Assembly (NCBI GenBank): GCA_021827225.1
Contig: JAKAXG010000026.1
Coordinates: 1-15,716 of the forward strand
Length of the DNA: 15,716 bases
Reading direction: 5' to 3'
Source of the DNA: Actinomycetes bacterium
Lineage (GTDB): Bacteria > Actinomycetota > Acidimicrobiia > Acidimicrobiales > Palsa-688
The translations under genes and the position numbers were made by a program. The notes beneath the pieces are model-generated. The model was not told the DNA's origin. It ran no database searches and saw only the letters and a list, made by a program, of their open reading frames with translations. Positions within the stretch are counted from its first letter, which is position 1, and the number at the start of each line of letters is the position of its first letter. Positions 1 through 6,270 of the stretch are shown piece by piece.

Positions 1-1
1 G

Positions 2-97
2 GCGGGCGCGGGTGACGAAGGCCGGGCCGCGGGCCCCGGCCGGCCGGGCCCGGAGCCCGGCCAACCGGGCGCGCCGGCCGAGCCGGCCCGCCGATGA
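2..97 (+). CDS. C-terminal tail of an upstream gene (partial)
   Basis: A reading frame open from the window edge ends in a TGA that overlaps the ispE ATG as ATGA, the usual sign of a translationally coupled upstream gene. The visible 31 residues are a low-complexity Gly/Ala/Pro/Arg tail with no domain. In actinobacteria the gene before ispE is normally ksgA/rsmA (16S rRNA dimethyladenosine transferase), so this may be its C-terminus; that is inference from gene order only. In such GC-rich DNA an open frame of this length can also occur by chance. A second frame would instead stop at the TGA at 13-15. Confidence 0.4.
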   Translation, partial: AGAGDEGRAAGPGRPGPEPGQPGAPAEPARR

Positions 98-837
98 CCG
101 GCACTGCCGGGCCGGCCGCCGCCGAGGCGGTGCTGGAGGCGCCGGCCAAGCTGACCCTGTCGCTGCGGGTGACCGGGGTACGCTCCGACGGCTACCACCT
201 GCTGGACTCGGAGATGGTGACCCTGGACCTGGCCGACCGGCTGACCTTCCGGCCGGGAACCGGCCTGACCGTCGCGGGTGTGGGCGCGGACGGGCCCGTC
301 CCGGCCGGGGACGACAACCTGATCGTCCGGGCGCTGCACCTGGTCGGGCGGGACGCCGGCGTGCACCTCGAGAAGCGCATCCCGACCGGCGCAGGCCTCG
401 GTGGCGGCTCCGCGGACGCCGCCGCCGTCCTGCGCTGGGCCGGCTGCGCCGACCTGGACCTGGCCGCCCGCCTCGGAGCCGACGTCCCCTTCTGCCTGGT
501 GGGCGGACGGGCCCGCGTCAGGGGGGTGGGGGAGCTGGTCGAACCGCTGCCCTTCGACGAAGTGGCCGGCCGGCCCTACACGCTCCTGACCCCGCCGCTT
601 CACGTGTCGACGGTGGAGGTGTACCGGGCCTGGGACCGCCTGGGCGGTCCCACCGGCGCCAACGACAACGATCTGGAGCCGGCCGCGCTGCACGTGGAGC
701 CCGAACTGGCCCGCTGGCGGGACCGGTTGGGCGACGCGTCGGGCGAGACGCCCCGTCTGGCCGGTAGCGGCGGCACCTGGTTCGTGCCCGGCGCCCACCC
801 GGGGCCCGACCGGCTGGTGGTACGGGTTACCCGCTAG
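94..837 (+). CDS. ispE: 4-diphosphocytidyl-2-C-methyl-D-erythritol kinase
   Basis: IspE is the cytoplasmic ATP-dependent GHMP kinase that phosphorylates the 2-hydroxyl of CDP-methylerythritol in the MEP pathway to isoprenoid precursors. The 247-residue product has the family marks in order: the N-terminal APAKLTLSLRV segment (Lys19 equivalent to the catalytic Lys), DGYHLL at 32-37, the glycine-rich ATP loop PTGAGLGGGSADAA at 97-110, GADVPF with the catalytic Asp130, and a C-terminal AGSGGTWF motif at 223-230. It is shorter than typical IspE (about 280-315 residues), mainly in the C-terminal half, and the Asn usual in the AKxN motif is Thr, but all catalytic blocks remain. The ATG at 94 overlaps the preceding stop; a GTG at 130 is a possible later start. 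No frameshift is visible. Confidence 0.93.
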   Translation: MTGTAGPAAAEAVLEAPAKLTLSLRVTGVRSDGYHLLDSEMVTLDLADRLTFRPGTGLTVAGVGADGPVPAGDDNLIVRALHLVGRDAGVHLEKRIPTGAGLGGGSADAAAVLRWAGCADLDLAARLGADVPFCLVGGRARVRGVGELVEPLPFDEVAGRPYTLLTPPLHVSTVEVYRAWDRLGGPTGANDNDLEPAALHVEPELARWRDRLGDASGETPRLAGSGGTWFVPGAHPGPDRLVVRVTR

Positions 838-839
838 GC

Positions 840-864
840 GCGACCGCCGGGGACCAGCGGTCGC
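840..864. terminator. candidate hairpin between ispE and bS22
   Basis: An 8-bp perfect inverted repeat, GCGACCGC (840-847) and GCGGTCGC (857-864), encloses a 9-nt loop immediately after the ispE stop. It lies between the convergent ispE and the minus-strand bS22 gene, where a bidirectional terminator is expected. There is no U-tract, as is often the case in high-GC actinobacteria, so function is unproven. Confidence 0.35.
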
Positions 865-886
865 CGCCGTGGAGGAACGGGACGGC

Positions 887-985
887 CTACCGGCCGGCCC
901 GGCGCTGCCAGCGCGTGGCCTTCAACATCTTCTTGTGCTTCTTCTTGCGCATGCGCTTGCGGCGCTTCTTGATCAGCGATCCCAT
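887..985 (-). CDS. small ribosomal subunit protein bS22 (AURKAIP1/COX24-domain miniprotein)
   Basis: A 32-residue, extremely basic peptide beginning MGSLIKKRRKRMRKKKHKK. It closely resembles the mycobacterial small-subunit protein bS22, annotated elsewhere as AURKAIP1/COX24 domain-containing protein; mycobacterial bS22 as I recall it begins MGSVIKKRRKRMSKKKH. The protein lies in the small ribosomal subunit and contacts rRNA. The full family length is present. The ATG at 985 is fixed by the conserved N-terminus; the frame runs open far upstream to 1495, but that extension lies antisense to the next gene and is not family sequence. A TAGGTT box lies 11 nt upstream of the ATG and could be a -10 element giving a very short leader. 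It is divergent from the PPOX gene and convergent with ispE. Confidence 0.9.
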   Translation of the reverse strand: MGSLIKKRRKRMRKKKHKKMLKATRWQRRAGR

Positions 986-1054
986 GGCGGCTGGCCAACC
1001 TAGCGGCTCGGGGCGGGTTGGAGCCAGCCGACCCGGCTCTGGCAGTCTGTCGCC

Positions 1055-1525
1055 ATGGGGGTGAACCGTCGCAGCGAGATCAAGATGACCGCCTCGGAGG
1101 TGGAGGAGTTCCTGAACCAGGAGCGCACGACCACCATGTGCACCATGCATCCTGACGGGTCCATACACGCCGTGGCCATGTGGTACGCCCTCCTCGACGG
1201 GGCCATCACGGTGGAGACCAAGGCCAGGTCCCAGAAGGTGCAGAACCTGCGGCGCGACCCCCGGGCCACCTTCCTGGTGGAGGCGGGGGACCGCTACGAG
1301 GAGTTGCGGGGCGTGGAGATGGTCGGCCGGGCCCGGGTGATCGACGACGCCGACGTCATCTGGGCCTTCGGCGTCTCCATGTGGGAGCGGTACATGGGCC
1401 CCTACGACGAGACCAAGAGGCCGATGGTCGAGGCCATGATGCGCAAGCGGATCCTCGTCACCCTGGACGTGGACAAGGTGGTCAGCTGGGACCACCGCAA
1501 GCTGAACCAGACCGTCGCCGGATGA
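1055..1525 (+). CDS. PPOX-class (F420-dependent type) oxidoreductase
   Basis: A 156-residue protein of the split-barrel flavin/deazaflavin-binding fold (pyridoxamine 5'-phosphate oxidase-like). The recognisable part is the stretch SQKVQNLRRDPRATFLV at about 59-75, followed by a strand with VEMVGRARVI, typical of actinobacterial F420H2-dependent reductases of the FDOR-B type. Members reduce varied substrates with F420H2; some bind other cofactors such as FMN or heme, so the exact cofactor and substrate are not known here. The stop overlaps the next ATG as ATGA, so it forms a two-gene operon with the DUF2889 gene. No Shine-Dalgarno precedes the ATG. A CAGTCT hexamer (TANNNT with one change) lies 6 nt upstream, consistent with a leaderless start. 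A nearby FrhB-like gene fits an F420 role. Confidence 0.8.
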   Translation: MGVNRRSEIKMTASEVEEFLNQERTTTMCTMHPDGSIHAVAMWYALLDGAITVETKARSQKVQNLRRDPRATFLVEAGDRYEELRGVEMVGRARVIDDADVIWAFGVSMWERYMGPYDETKRPMVEAMMRKRILVTLDVDKVVSWDHRKLNQTVAG

Positions 1526-2226
1526 GTCCGACCGGGTCGGCCCCGTGGTGGGAGGGGCATCGCGACCTGCTCCCCCCGGACCCGGAGCTGGAGCCGCTGC
1601 ACCAGCGGGAGTACCAGGTCCGGGCCTGGCGCATCGACGACTCCTCCATGCTGATCCGCGGCGCGGTGATGGACGTCAAACCGGGGGCGCCGTTCGCCGA
1701 GCGGCTGGTCGCGGCCGGAGGGGTGGACGACGGGTCGCCGCTGACCATGCACCACATGGTCGTGGACCTGGTGGTGAGCTACCCCGATCTCACCATCACC
1801 GACGCCCGGGTGGTGTTCGAGACCCATCCCCAGACCGGCTGCCCGGCCATCGCCCCCAAGTACCGGGAGCTCATCGGGATATCCATCGCCCGGGGCTTCA
1901 CCCACGAGGTGCGCCGGCGTTTCGGCGGCCCCCGCGGGTGCACCCACACCACCGCCCTGCTTCAGGCCATGAGCCCCGTGGCGGTGCAGTGCATGTTCTC
2001 GATGCGGCGCTCCAGTCCGTTCCCCGGCGGGCCGGGGGCGGACGCCGGCAACGGCGAAGGGACCGCCGGGCCGTCCCCCTTCATGCGCGACACCTGCCAC
2101 GTCTGGGCGTCCGACGGCGAGCTGTGGCAGGACGTGACGTTGGGGCGGCTGCCTCCACCGGCGCTGCCCATGCAGGACCGCCTGCGGCGGGCGGGGCTGG
2201 ACCCCGACCGCCGCGACGTCATCTGA
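1522..2226 (+). CDS. DUF2889 domain protein
   Basis: A 234-residue protein that I recognise as DUF2889, a family without an established biochemical function. Visible conserved points are the MHHMVVDLVV segment at about 76-85, a Cys at 107 in THPQTGCPAI, and the signature GGPRGCTHTTALLQAM with Cys140 and His142 at about 135-150. Clustered His and Cys residues suggest a metal site, which is inference. No signal peptide or membrane segment is seen, so it is probably cytoplasmic. The ATG lies inside the stop of the preceding PPOX gene (ATGA), which fixes the start and implies translational coupling. The frame is open further upstream, but that stretch is a shadow of the PPOX gene. It converges on the FrhB-like gene with 12 nt between stop codons. 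Confidence 0.8.
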   Translation: MSPTGSAPWWEGHRDLLPPDPELEPLHQREYQVRAWRIDDSSMLIRGAVMDVKPGAPFAERLVAAGGVDDGSPLTMHHMVVDLVVSYPDLTITDARVVFETHPQTGCPAIAPKYRELIGISIARGFTHEVRRRFGGPRGCTHTTALLQAMSPVAVQCMFSMRRSSPFPGGPGADAGNGEGTAGPSPFMRDTCHVWASDGELWQDVTLGRLPPPALPMQDRLRRAGLDPDRRDVI

Positions 2227-2249
2227 TCCCGGAGCTGCTCAGTCCGGGA
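2227..2249. terminator. candidate bidirectional terminator hairpin
   Basis: TCCCGGA (2227-2233) and TCCGGGA (2243-2249) form a perfect 7-bp stem with a 9-nt loop. It sits between the two convergent genes and overlaps the stop codon and last codons of the FrhB-like gene. There is no U-tract. The position supports a shared terminator; function is not shown. Confidence 0.4.
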
Positions 2250-3414
2250 CGGCGGCCTTGGCCTTGGGCGGCGGGACACCGAGGCGGGGGGCGGCCACGG
2301 CCTGCTCGGGCCAGCGCCGGCGCGACACGGTGGACAGCTTGCGCAGCAGGGCGATGGCGCCGGGGTCGTCGTCGCCGGGGCGGGTCTCGATGACCCCGTC
2401 GGCGAGCATCCCGTCGATGATCTCGCGACCGGCTTCGGTGCGGACGATGGTGAGGGTCCAGTCGTTGAAGGCGCCGATGCCGCCGGTGGAGATGTCGGCG
2501 TGCTCGGCCGCGAAATCCGGGCAGGCCTTGCACCCCTCACGGGTCCAGGCGTGGCATTCCTTCAGCGGGACCTCGTGGTAGGAGCCGTCCCGCATCCAGA
2601 TCTGCAGGACGCCCTTGATGTTCATCTTGACGATGTCCTGGCGGGCCAGGCCGTACTTGGCCTCCAGCAGCTCGTCGAAGATGGCGTCGTCGAAGGTCTT
2701 GGAGCACAGCAGGCCGATCGACAGGGCCAGCCGGCGGCCCGGTTTGCCGGCCTTCCGGGCCCGCATGACGCCGGGGACCGAGGCCTGGCAGCTCATGCCG
2801 ACCAGAGCCAGCCGTTCGTGGCCGGACTCCACCGCCGCCGTGTAGGCCAGGGTGTTGGCCGAGTAGGTGTAGCGGGACCCGGCCGAGGCCAGGATCTCCT
2901 CGCGGTTGCGGGCCAGGCCGGGAACCGCTTTCCAGGTGCGCCCGTCCCCCTCGAGCATGGACACCAGGGCGGCGTCGATGCGGTCGTTGGCCAGGCACCA
3001 CAGCAGGATGGCCGATACCAGGCCGCCGTCCTGACCGGTGGCGTGGACGTCGGGATCCGTGGCCCGGGCCAGGAAAACGTCCTTGGAGACGCCCGACATC
3101 TCCTCTGGCGCTCTCTCCCGGCCGAACATGTAGCTGTCGATCTCGGGCTCCCAGTTGCGGAACCGGGGGCAGGCCCGGGTGCAGCTGGTGCAGCCCCGCT
3201 GGCCGTGGCCGCAGTCACCCGGGCCCAGTTCCTCTTCGAGGTGGAACGGTTTGTAGACGCCGTTCTGGTCGTCGTAGCCGAGCACGTCGTGCGGGCAGGA
3301 CACCACGCATCCCGCGCAGCCGGTGCACAGGCCGGAGGTGACGACCTCGGTGAAGAGCTCGGCCCACTGGGCCCGCCAGCGTTCCTTGGCCGGGGCGGTC
3401 TGAGTCGCGGTCAC
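2239..3414 (-). CDS. coenzyme F420 hydrogenase/dehydrogenase beta subunit (FrhB-like) Fe-S flavoprotein
   Basis: A 391-residue FrhB/FdhB-family protein. These subunits carry FAD and [4Fe-4S] clusters and pass electrons to or from F420. A ferredoxin-type motif, CTGCAGCVVSCP, holds Cys30, 33, 36 and 40. A second set (Cys68, 75, 78, 82) lies in the segment around GQRGCTSCTRACP. Further on come GQDGGLVSAILLW at about 127-139 (FrhB N-terminal domain), GMSCQASVPGV with Cys209, Cys237, and a third cysteine region ECHAWTREGCKACPDF (Cys287, 295, 298) followed by ADISTGGIG, typical of the C-terminal domain. No hydrogenase or formate dehydrogenase catalytic subunit is nearby, so it may be a stand-alone ferredoxin:F420 oxidoreductase or act with a distant partner. 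The start is a GTG with a TAGCCT box 7 nt upstream and no Shine-Dalgarno. Confidence 0.85.
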   Translation of the reverse strand: MTATQTAPAKERWRAQWAELFTEVVTSGLCTGCAGCVVSCPHDVLGYDDQNGVYKPFHLEEELGPGDCGHGQRGCTSCTRACPRFRNWEPEIDSYMFGRERAPEEMSGVSKDVFLARATDPDVHATGQDGGLVSAILLWCLANDRIDAALVSMLEGDGRTWKAVPGLARNREEILASAGSRYTYSANTLAYTAAVESGHERLALVGMSCQASVPGVMRARKAGKPGRRLALSIGLLCSKTFDDAIFDELLEAKYGLARQDIVKMNIKGVLQIWMRDGSYHEVPLKECHAWTREGCKACPDFAAEHADISTGGIGAFNDWTLTIVRTEAGREIIDGMLADGVIETRPGDDDPGAIALLRKLSTVSRRRWPEQAVAAPRLGVPPPKAKAAVPD

Positions 3415-3421
3415 GCCTCGG

Positions 3422-3427
3422 AGGCTA
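3422..3427 (-). promoter_or_regulatory. candidate -10 box for the FrhB-like gene (leaderless geometry)
   Basis: On the minus strand TAGCCT matches the actinobacterial -10 consensus TANNNT and lies 7 nt before the GTG start, so transcription could begin at or next to the start codon. No clear -35 is seen. Confidence 0.35.
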
Positions 3428-3517
3428 GTGCGTGGGCGGGTGCCCTTTCCGAACCGGTCGCCTCTCCGCCAGGCCGCCGCCGGCGGGCCGGTGGTCGCCG
3501 GTGCCGCGGGGGGTGTC

Positions 3518-3799
3518 TCATCCGTAGCGGTAGTAGCCGGAGGGGCTGCAACGGAATCCCCGGGGCGTGGCCGGGCCCCGCACGAAGTGCCCGTTCTGCA
3601 CGTCTATCAGCAACCAGCAGCTGGGCGGGGTCTTGCCCGCCGGGTAGGCGGGTGGCCCGAGCCCGTCGGCGGTGAAGCTGGTCAGCTGGACGAGGCCGGC
3701 GGTCGGAGCGGCGCGGGTCACGCTCCCGGCGGTGTTCAGGGCCTGGGCGAGGAGCAGCCCCGACATCCAGGAGTACACCGCGTAGATGTCGGGTACCAG
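3518..3799 (-). pseudogene. 3' fragment of a branched-chain amino acid-type ABC substrate-binding protein
   Basis: About 92 residues resemble the C-terminal lobe of a type-1 periplasmic binding protein (Leu/Ile/Val- or amide-binding family). Marks are AVYSWMSGLLLAQAL, then VQLTSFTADGLGPP, CWLLIDVQNGHFVR, and a tail GFRCSPSGYYRYG before the TGA. The signal peptide and the first roughly 300 residues are absent. The fragment is joined in frame directly to the Walker B segment of the livF remnant (LLLVDE then LVPDIYAVY) at about 3797-3800, so the junction looks like a deletion. It cannot bind ligand or be exported as it stands. Family assignment comes from the sequence pattern and the neighbouring liv remnants. 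Confidence 0.7.
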
Positions 3800-4195
3800 C
3801 TCGTCGACCAGGAGCAGCGCCGGGTCGGTCACCACCGCCCGGGCCAGCGCCAGCATCTGCTGCTGGCCGTCCGACAGTGTCCCTGCCAGCTGCCGGCGCC
3901 GGTCACCGAGGATCGGGAAGCGGGCGTAGGCCCGTTCCTGGACGTCGTCGTAGATCAGGCTCCGCCGGCTCTGGGTCATGAGCCACAGGTTCTCGGCCAC
4001 GGTGAGGTTGGGGAAGATGCCCCGTCCCTCCGGGACCGAGCACATCCCGGCGCGGGCGAGCGAATCGGCGGCGGCCCTGTTGACATGGGTGCCGGCGATG
4101 TGGACGCAGCCCCCGCTGGCCGGGTGGCGGCCGTCGATCACCTTCAAAGGTGGTGGTCTTGCCGGCACCGTTGGGGCCGAGGATGGCGGTACGGA
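3800..4195 (-). pseudogene. livF: livF-like ABC ATPase, truncated at both ends and frameshifted
   Basis: The middle of a LivF-type ATP-binding subunit. Walker A reads ILGPNGAGKTTT, the LivF-typical segment GRGIFPNLTVAENL follows, and a signature LSDGQQQMLALARAV (Asp in place of the usual second Gly) precedes Walker B ALLLVDE. Just after Walker A the frame breaks. The sequence continues correctly one frame over (LKVIDGRHPASGG), and removing one T from the TTT whose complement is 4146-4148 would restore it. The N-terminal about 30 residues and everything after Walker B (D-loop, H-loop, C-terminal half) are missing. Its 5' side runs into the truncated livM and its 3' side into the binding-protein fragment. 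This is a non-functional relic. LivG has no remnant in the window. Confidence 0.75.
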
Positions 4196-4607
4196 CCGGT
4201 CTGTCGAGCCCATGACGCTGCTCTGCGAGAAGAACAGGAAGTAGGCCAGCTCGGCGAAGGCCAGCGTGGAGAGCGCCAGGTACAGGCCGCGCAGGCGCAG
4301 GGTGGGCAGCGCCACGACGGCGCCCAGCAGACCGGTCAGGACGCCCACGCCGGCCAGGCCCACGACGCTCCCCCCCCGGCGACAGAACCCCGAACAGCCA
4401 GGCGCCGAACCCCATGAAGGCGTACTGCGCCAGCGAGACCTGCCCGCCGTATCCGGTGAGCAGCACCACCGACAGCCCGGCCACAGCGACGGCCACGGCC
4501 TCTCCGGCCTGGGCGACCAGGACCCCGCCGGACAGGAATTGCTCCACCACCGCGGCGGTCGCCAGGAAGGCGCCGGCGCCGGCCAGGCTGCGCCTGAGGG
4601 AGGGCAC
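4196..4607 (-). pseudogene. livM: livM-like permease, frameshifted and 3'-truncated
   Basis: The N-terminal part of a LivM-type inner-membrane permease. From the GTG at 4607 it reads PSLRRSLAGAGAFLATAAV, then hydrophobic helices with LLTGYGGQVSLAQYAFMGFG, the conserved start of the family. After LSPGG the frame is lost at a run of eight G (complement of C at 4370-4377). Deleting one G restores SPGGSVVGLAGVGVLTGL and continues into LPTLRLRGLYLALSTLAFAEL, a hallmark of LivM. The sequence then ends at about MGSTDRSV and passes into the livF Walker A, so about half of the permease is deleted. It may once have been fused to livH, because the frame before the GTG is open and the LivH tail runs into it. 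Confidence 0.75.
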
Positions 4608-4616
4608 GGGCAGGGG

Positions 4617-5519
4617 TGCTGGTGACCCTGGCGCTGCCGGCCCGCAGGCGTACCGGCGGGAGGATGAGCAGGATGGTGAACAGGAAGAACGTCGGCAGGA
4701 CCGGCTTCAGGTTGGACATCCAACCGGAGAGGGTCACGTACCCGGTGACGTACTGGACCAGGAGACCCAGTCCCAGTGCCCCGGCGAAGGTGAGCGGCAG
4801 GCTCTTCAGCCGGCCGAGTAGCGCGGCGGCGAAGGCGTCGACCACCAGGAAAGTCAGGTCCAGCACCTGCAGGCCACCGGCCGAGCCTGACTGCAGGATC
4901 CCGGCCAGCGCCGCCAGCGACGCGCCGATGGCCCAGGACAGGGCGTTCAGCCGGCCGGGACGGCCACCATTGAGGCCATCAGGGGCCGGTCGTCGACGAC
5001 CCTGCGCATGGCCACCCCCACCCGGGTGGCGAAGAACAGGAACCGCAGGCCGACGGCCACCAACGCCGCCAGGCCGATGGTGATGATCTCCTGGTAGGGG
5101 ATCCGGTTGCCGAGGACGGTCACGAACGCCCCAGGACCGAAGAACGGCAGCAGCACCCGGTCGACCGACACCGGCCAGACGGTGTACGCCACGCCCAAGG
5201 GCATCACCAGCAGGCCGACGGTGACGACCAGGCTGGTGTTGCTGTCGGAGGGGTCCATAGGCCGGATGAGGATCCGCTCGGTGAGCACGCCGTAGAGGGG
5301 AGCGGCGACCAGGATGACGACGACCAGGGCAGCCGGTGCCGCCCAGTGCAGGTCCACCCGCAGCTGCCAGTAGAGGAACGCCATGAGCATTCCGGTGGCG
5401 CCGTGGGCGAAGTTGAACACCCCGGATGTCGTGTAGGTCACCACCAGGCCGGTGGCGGCGATGGCGTAGCTCGCCCTGGTGGCGATCCCCGCAATCGTGT
5501 ACCCGACAAACGCGTCCAT
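4617..5519 (-). pseudogene. livH: livH-like permease with an internal frameshift
   Basis: A LivH-type branched-chain amino acid permease, the membrane channel subunit of the transporter. The ATG at 5519 begins MDAFVGYTIAGIATRASYAI, followed by VFNFAHGATGMLMAF, the family's signature region, and several hydrophobic helices. The frame ends early at a TGA after PLMASMVAVPAG. One base over it continues LNGGRPGRLNALSWAIGA, then LLGRLKSLPLTFAGALGLG, to a natural end near PPVRLRAGSARVTS. A single missing C near 4972-4977 explains the break. Read through, the length is normal (about 300 residues), so this is the best-preserved member of the dead operon. It is the first gene transcribed. A programmed frameshift or sequencing error is possible but unlikely given the other damage downstream. 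Confidence 0.75.
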
Positions 5520-5761
5520 CCCCTGGCGTCACTCCTGGCTGGCGGTCGGGGAAGACCGAATGGCGTGGCTGCGACTGGCTGGACGGAGGCCGTCGGTCAG
5601 AGTTCCCCCCAGCGGCCCGCTGCGGAGGGACCGCGAGTCAACGGCTGCTGCTACTGAGTTTCACCGCTGGGCGAACCGGTCCCTGCAGTCGCCGTCCCAT
5701 CCACCGGAATAACGGTCAGACCCTTCCGAAGCCGACGAGCCCCACCGAAGCGGCCGCCGGA
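5520..5761. other. intergenic gap between livH relic and HxlR gene
   Basis: A 242-bp gap between two minus-strand genes. I see no recognisable RNA gene, clear promoter, convincing hairpin or repeat. It should hold the former liv promoter and the end of the HxlR transcript, but neither can be pointed to. Confidence 0.5.
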
Positions 5762-6181
5762 TCAGACCCACGTCACCTCACCGGGGTCCGGTTCGCTCAC
5801 CTGCTCGCAGGTGGGGCACCACCAGCGGGCCACCATGGGGGTGCCGCAGGAGCCGTGGGCGGGCGTCTCGGTCTGGCCGCCCCCGTGGTCGGCGCTCCAC
5901 TGGGACAGCAGGCGCACCGCTCCCCCCAGGCCCCGGCCGGCTTCGGTCAGCTCGTAGGCGAAGCGGACGGGCCGGCGGGAGTAGGGCACGGCCAGCACGA
6001 CGCGGTCGGCCTCGAGCTGGCGCAGCCGGGACGTGAGCACGTTCGTGGCGATGCCCGGAACGGACTGCTGGAGGTCGCCGAAGCGGCGGGGCCCGTCCAT
6101 GAGGGCTTCGACGACGAGAAGGGACCACCGGTCGCCGATGCGGGCGAGAGCCCCGGCGAGGGGGGTGCGGGGCGCGGGCAT
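5762..6181 (-). CDS. HxlR-family winged-helix transcriptional regulator
   Basis: A 139-residue DNA-binding regulator. The winged-helix core is plain: IGDRWSLLVVEALMDGPRRF at about 15-34, then GDLQQSVPGIATNVLTSRLR, the recognition-helix region, and a wing with YELTEAGRGLG. A C-terminal tail carries His109, Cys112, Cys122 and Cys125 (HGSCG then WWCPTC), which looks like a small zinc ribbon, as seen in many actinobacterial members. The N-terminal cysteine that serves redox or electrophile sensing in some HxlR proteins is absent, so the signal is unknown. AGGAGG lies 13 nt before the ATG with a weaker AGGT closer. The gene diverges from the HtrA-type protease, and a palindrome between them is a likely operator (see that entry). 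Confidence 0.88.
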   Translation of the reverse strand: MPAPRTPLAGALARIGDRWSLLVVEALMDGPRRFGDLQQSVPGIATNVLTSRLRQLEADRVVLAVPYSRRPVRFAYELTEAGRGLGGAVRLLSQWSADHGGGQTETPAHGSCGTPMVARWWCPTCEQVSEPDPGEVTWV

Positions 6182-6228
6182 GGGACCTTTTTTACCTCCT
6201 GAACCGCCTCATCACGCTCTGACGATGG

Positions 6229-6234
6229 TACTGT
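6229..6234 (+). promoter_or_regulatory. candidate -10 box for the protease gene
   Basis: TACTGT matches TANNNT and abuts the palindrome at 6233-6255. Transcription would begin inside the palindrome near 6241, leaving a leader that carries the GGAGGT ribosome site. No clear -35 is seen. Confidence 0.3.
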
Positions 6235-6255
6235 CACTTGCGATTTGCAAGTAAC
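6233..6255. promoter_or_regulatory. palindromic candidate operator in the HxlR/protease divergent region
   Basis: ACTTGC (6236-6241) and GCAAGT (6247-6252) form perfect 6-bp arms around a 5-nt spacer. The flanks GT and AC extend the symmetry to 23 bp with one mismatch on each side. It is AT-richer than its surroundings and lies between the divergent HxlR and protease starts. HxlR proteins are known to bind short palindromes as dimers, often next to their own gene. That this one binds here is inference. Confidence 0.55.
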
Positions 6256-6270
6256 CATGGAGGTGGCATC

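Noticed and set aside
12..767. A 251-codon frame overlapping ispE
   Set aside because: Arg/Gly/Pro-rich shadow of ispE in another frame; ispE carries the GHMP kinase motifs.
3518..4148. A genuine ABC ATPase-binding protein fusion
   Set aside because: The ATPase lacks the H-loop and its C-terminal half, the binding lobe lacks its N-terminal lobe and signal peptide, and neighbouring genes are frameshifted; a relic explains it better.
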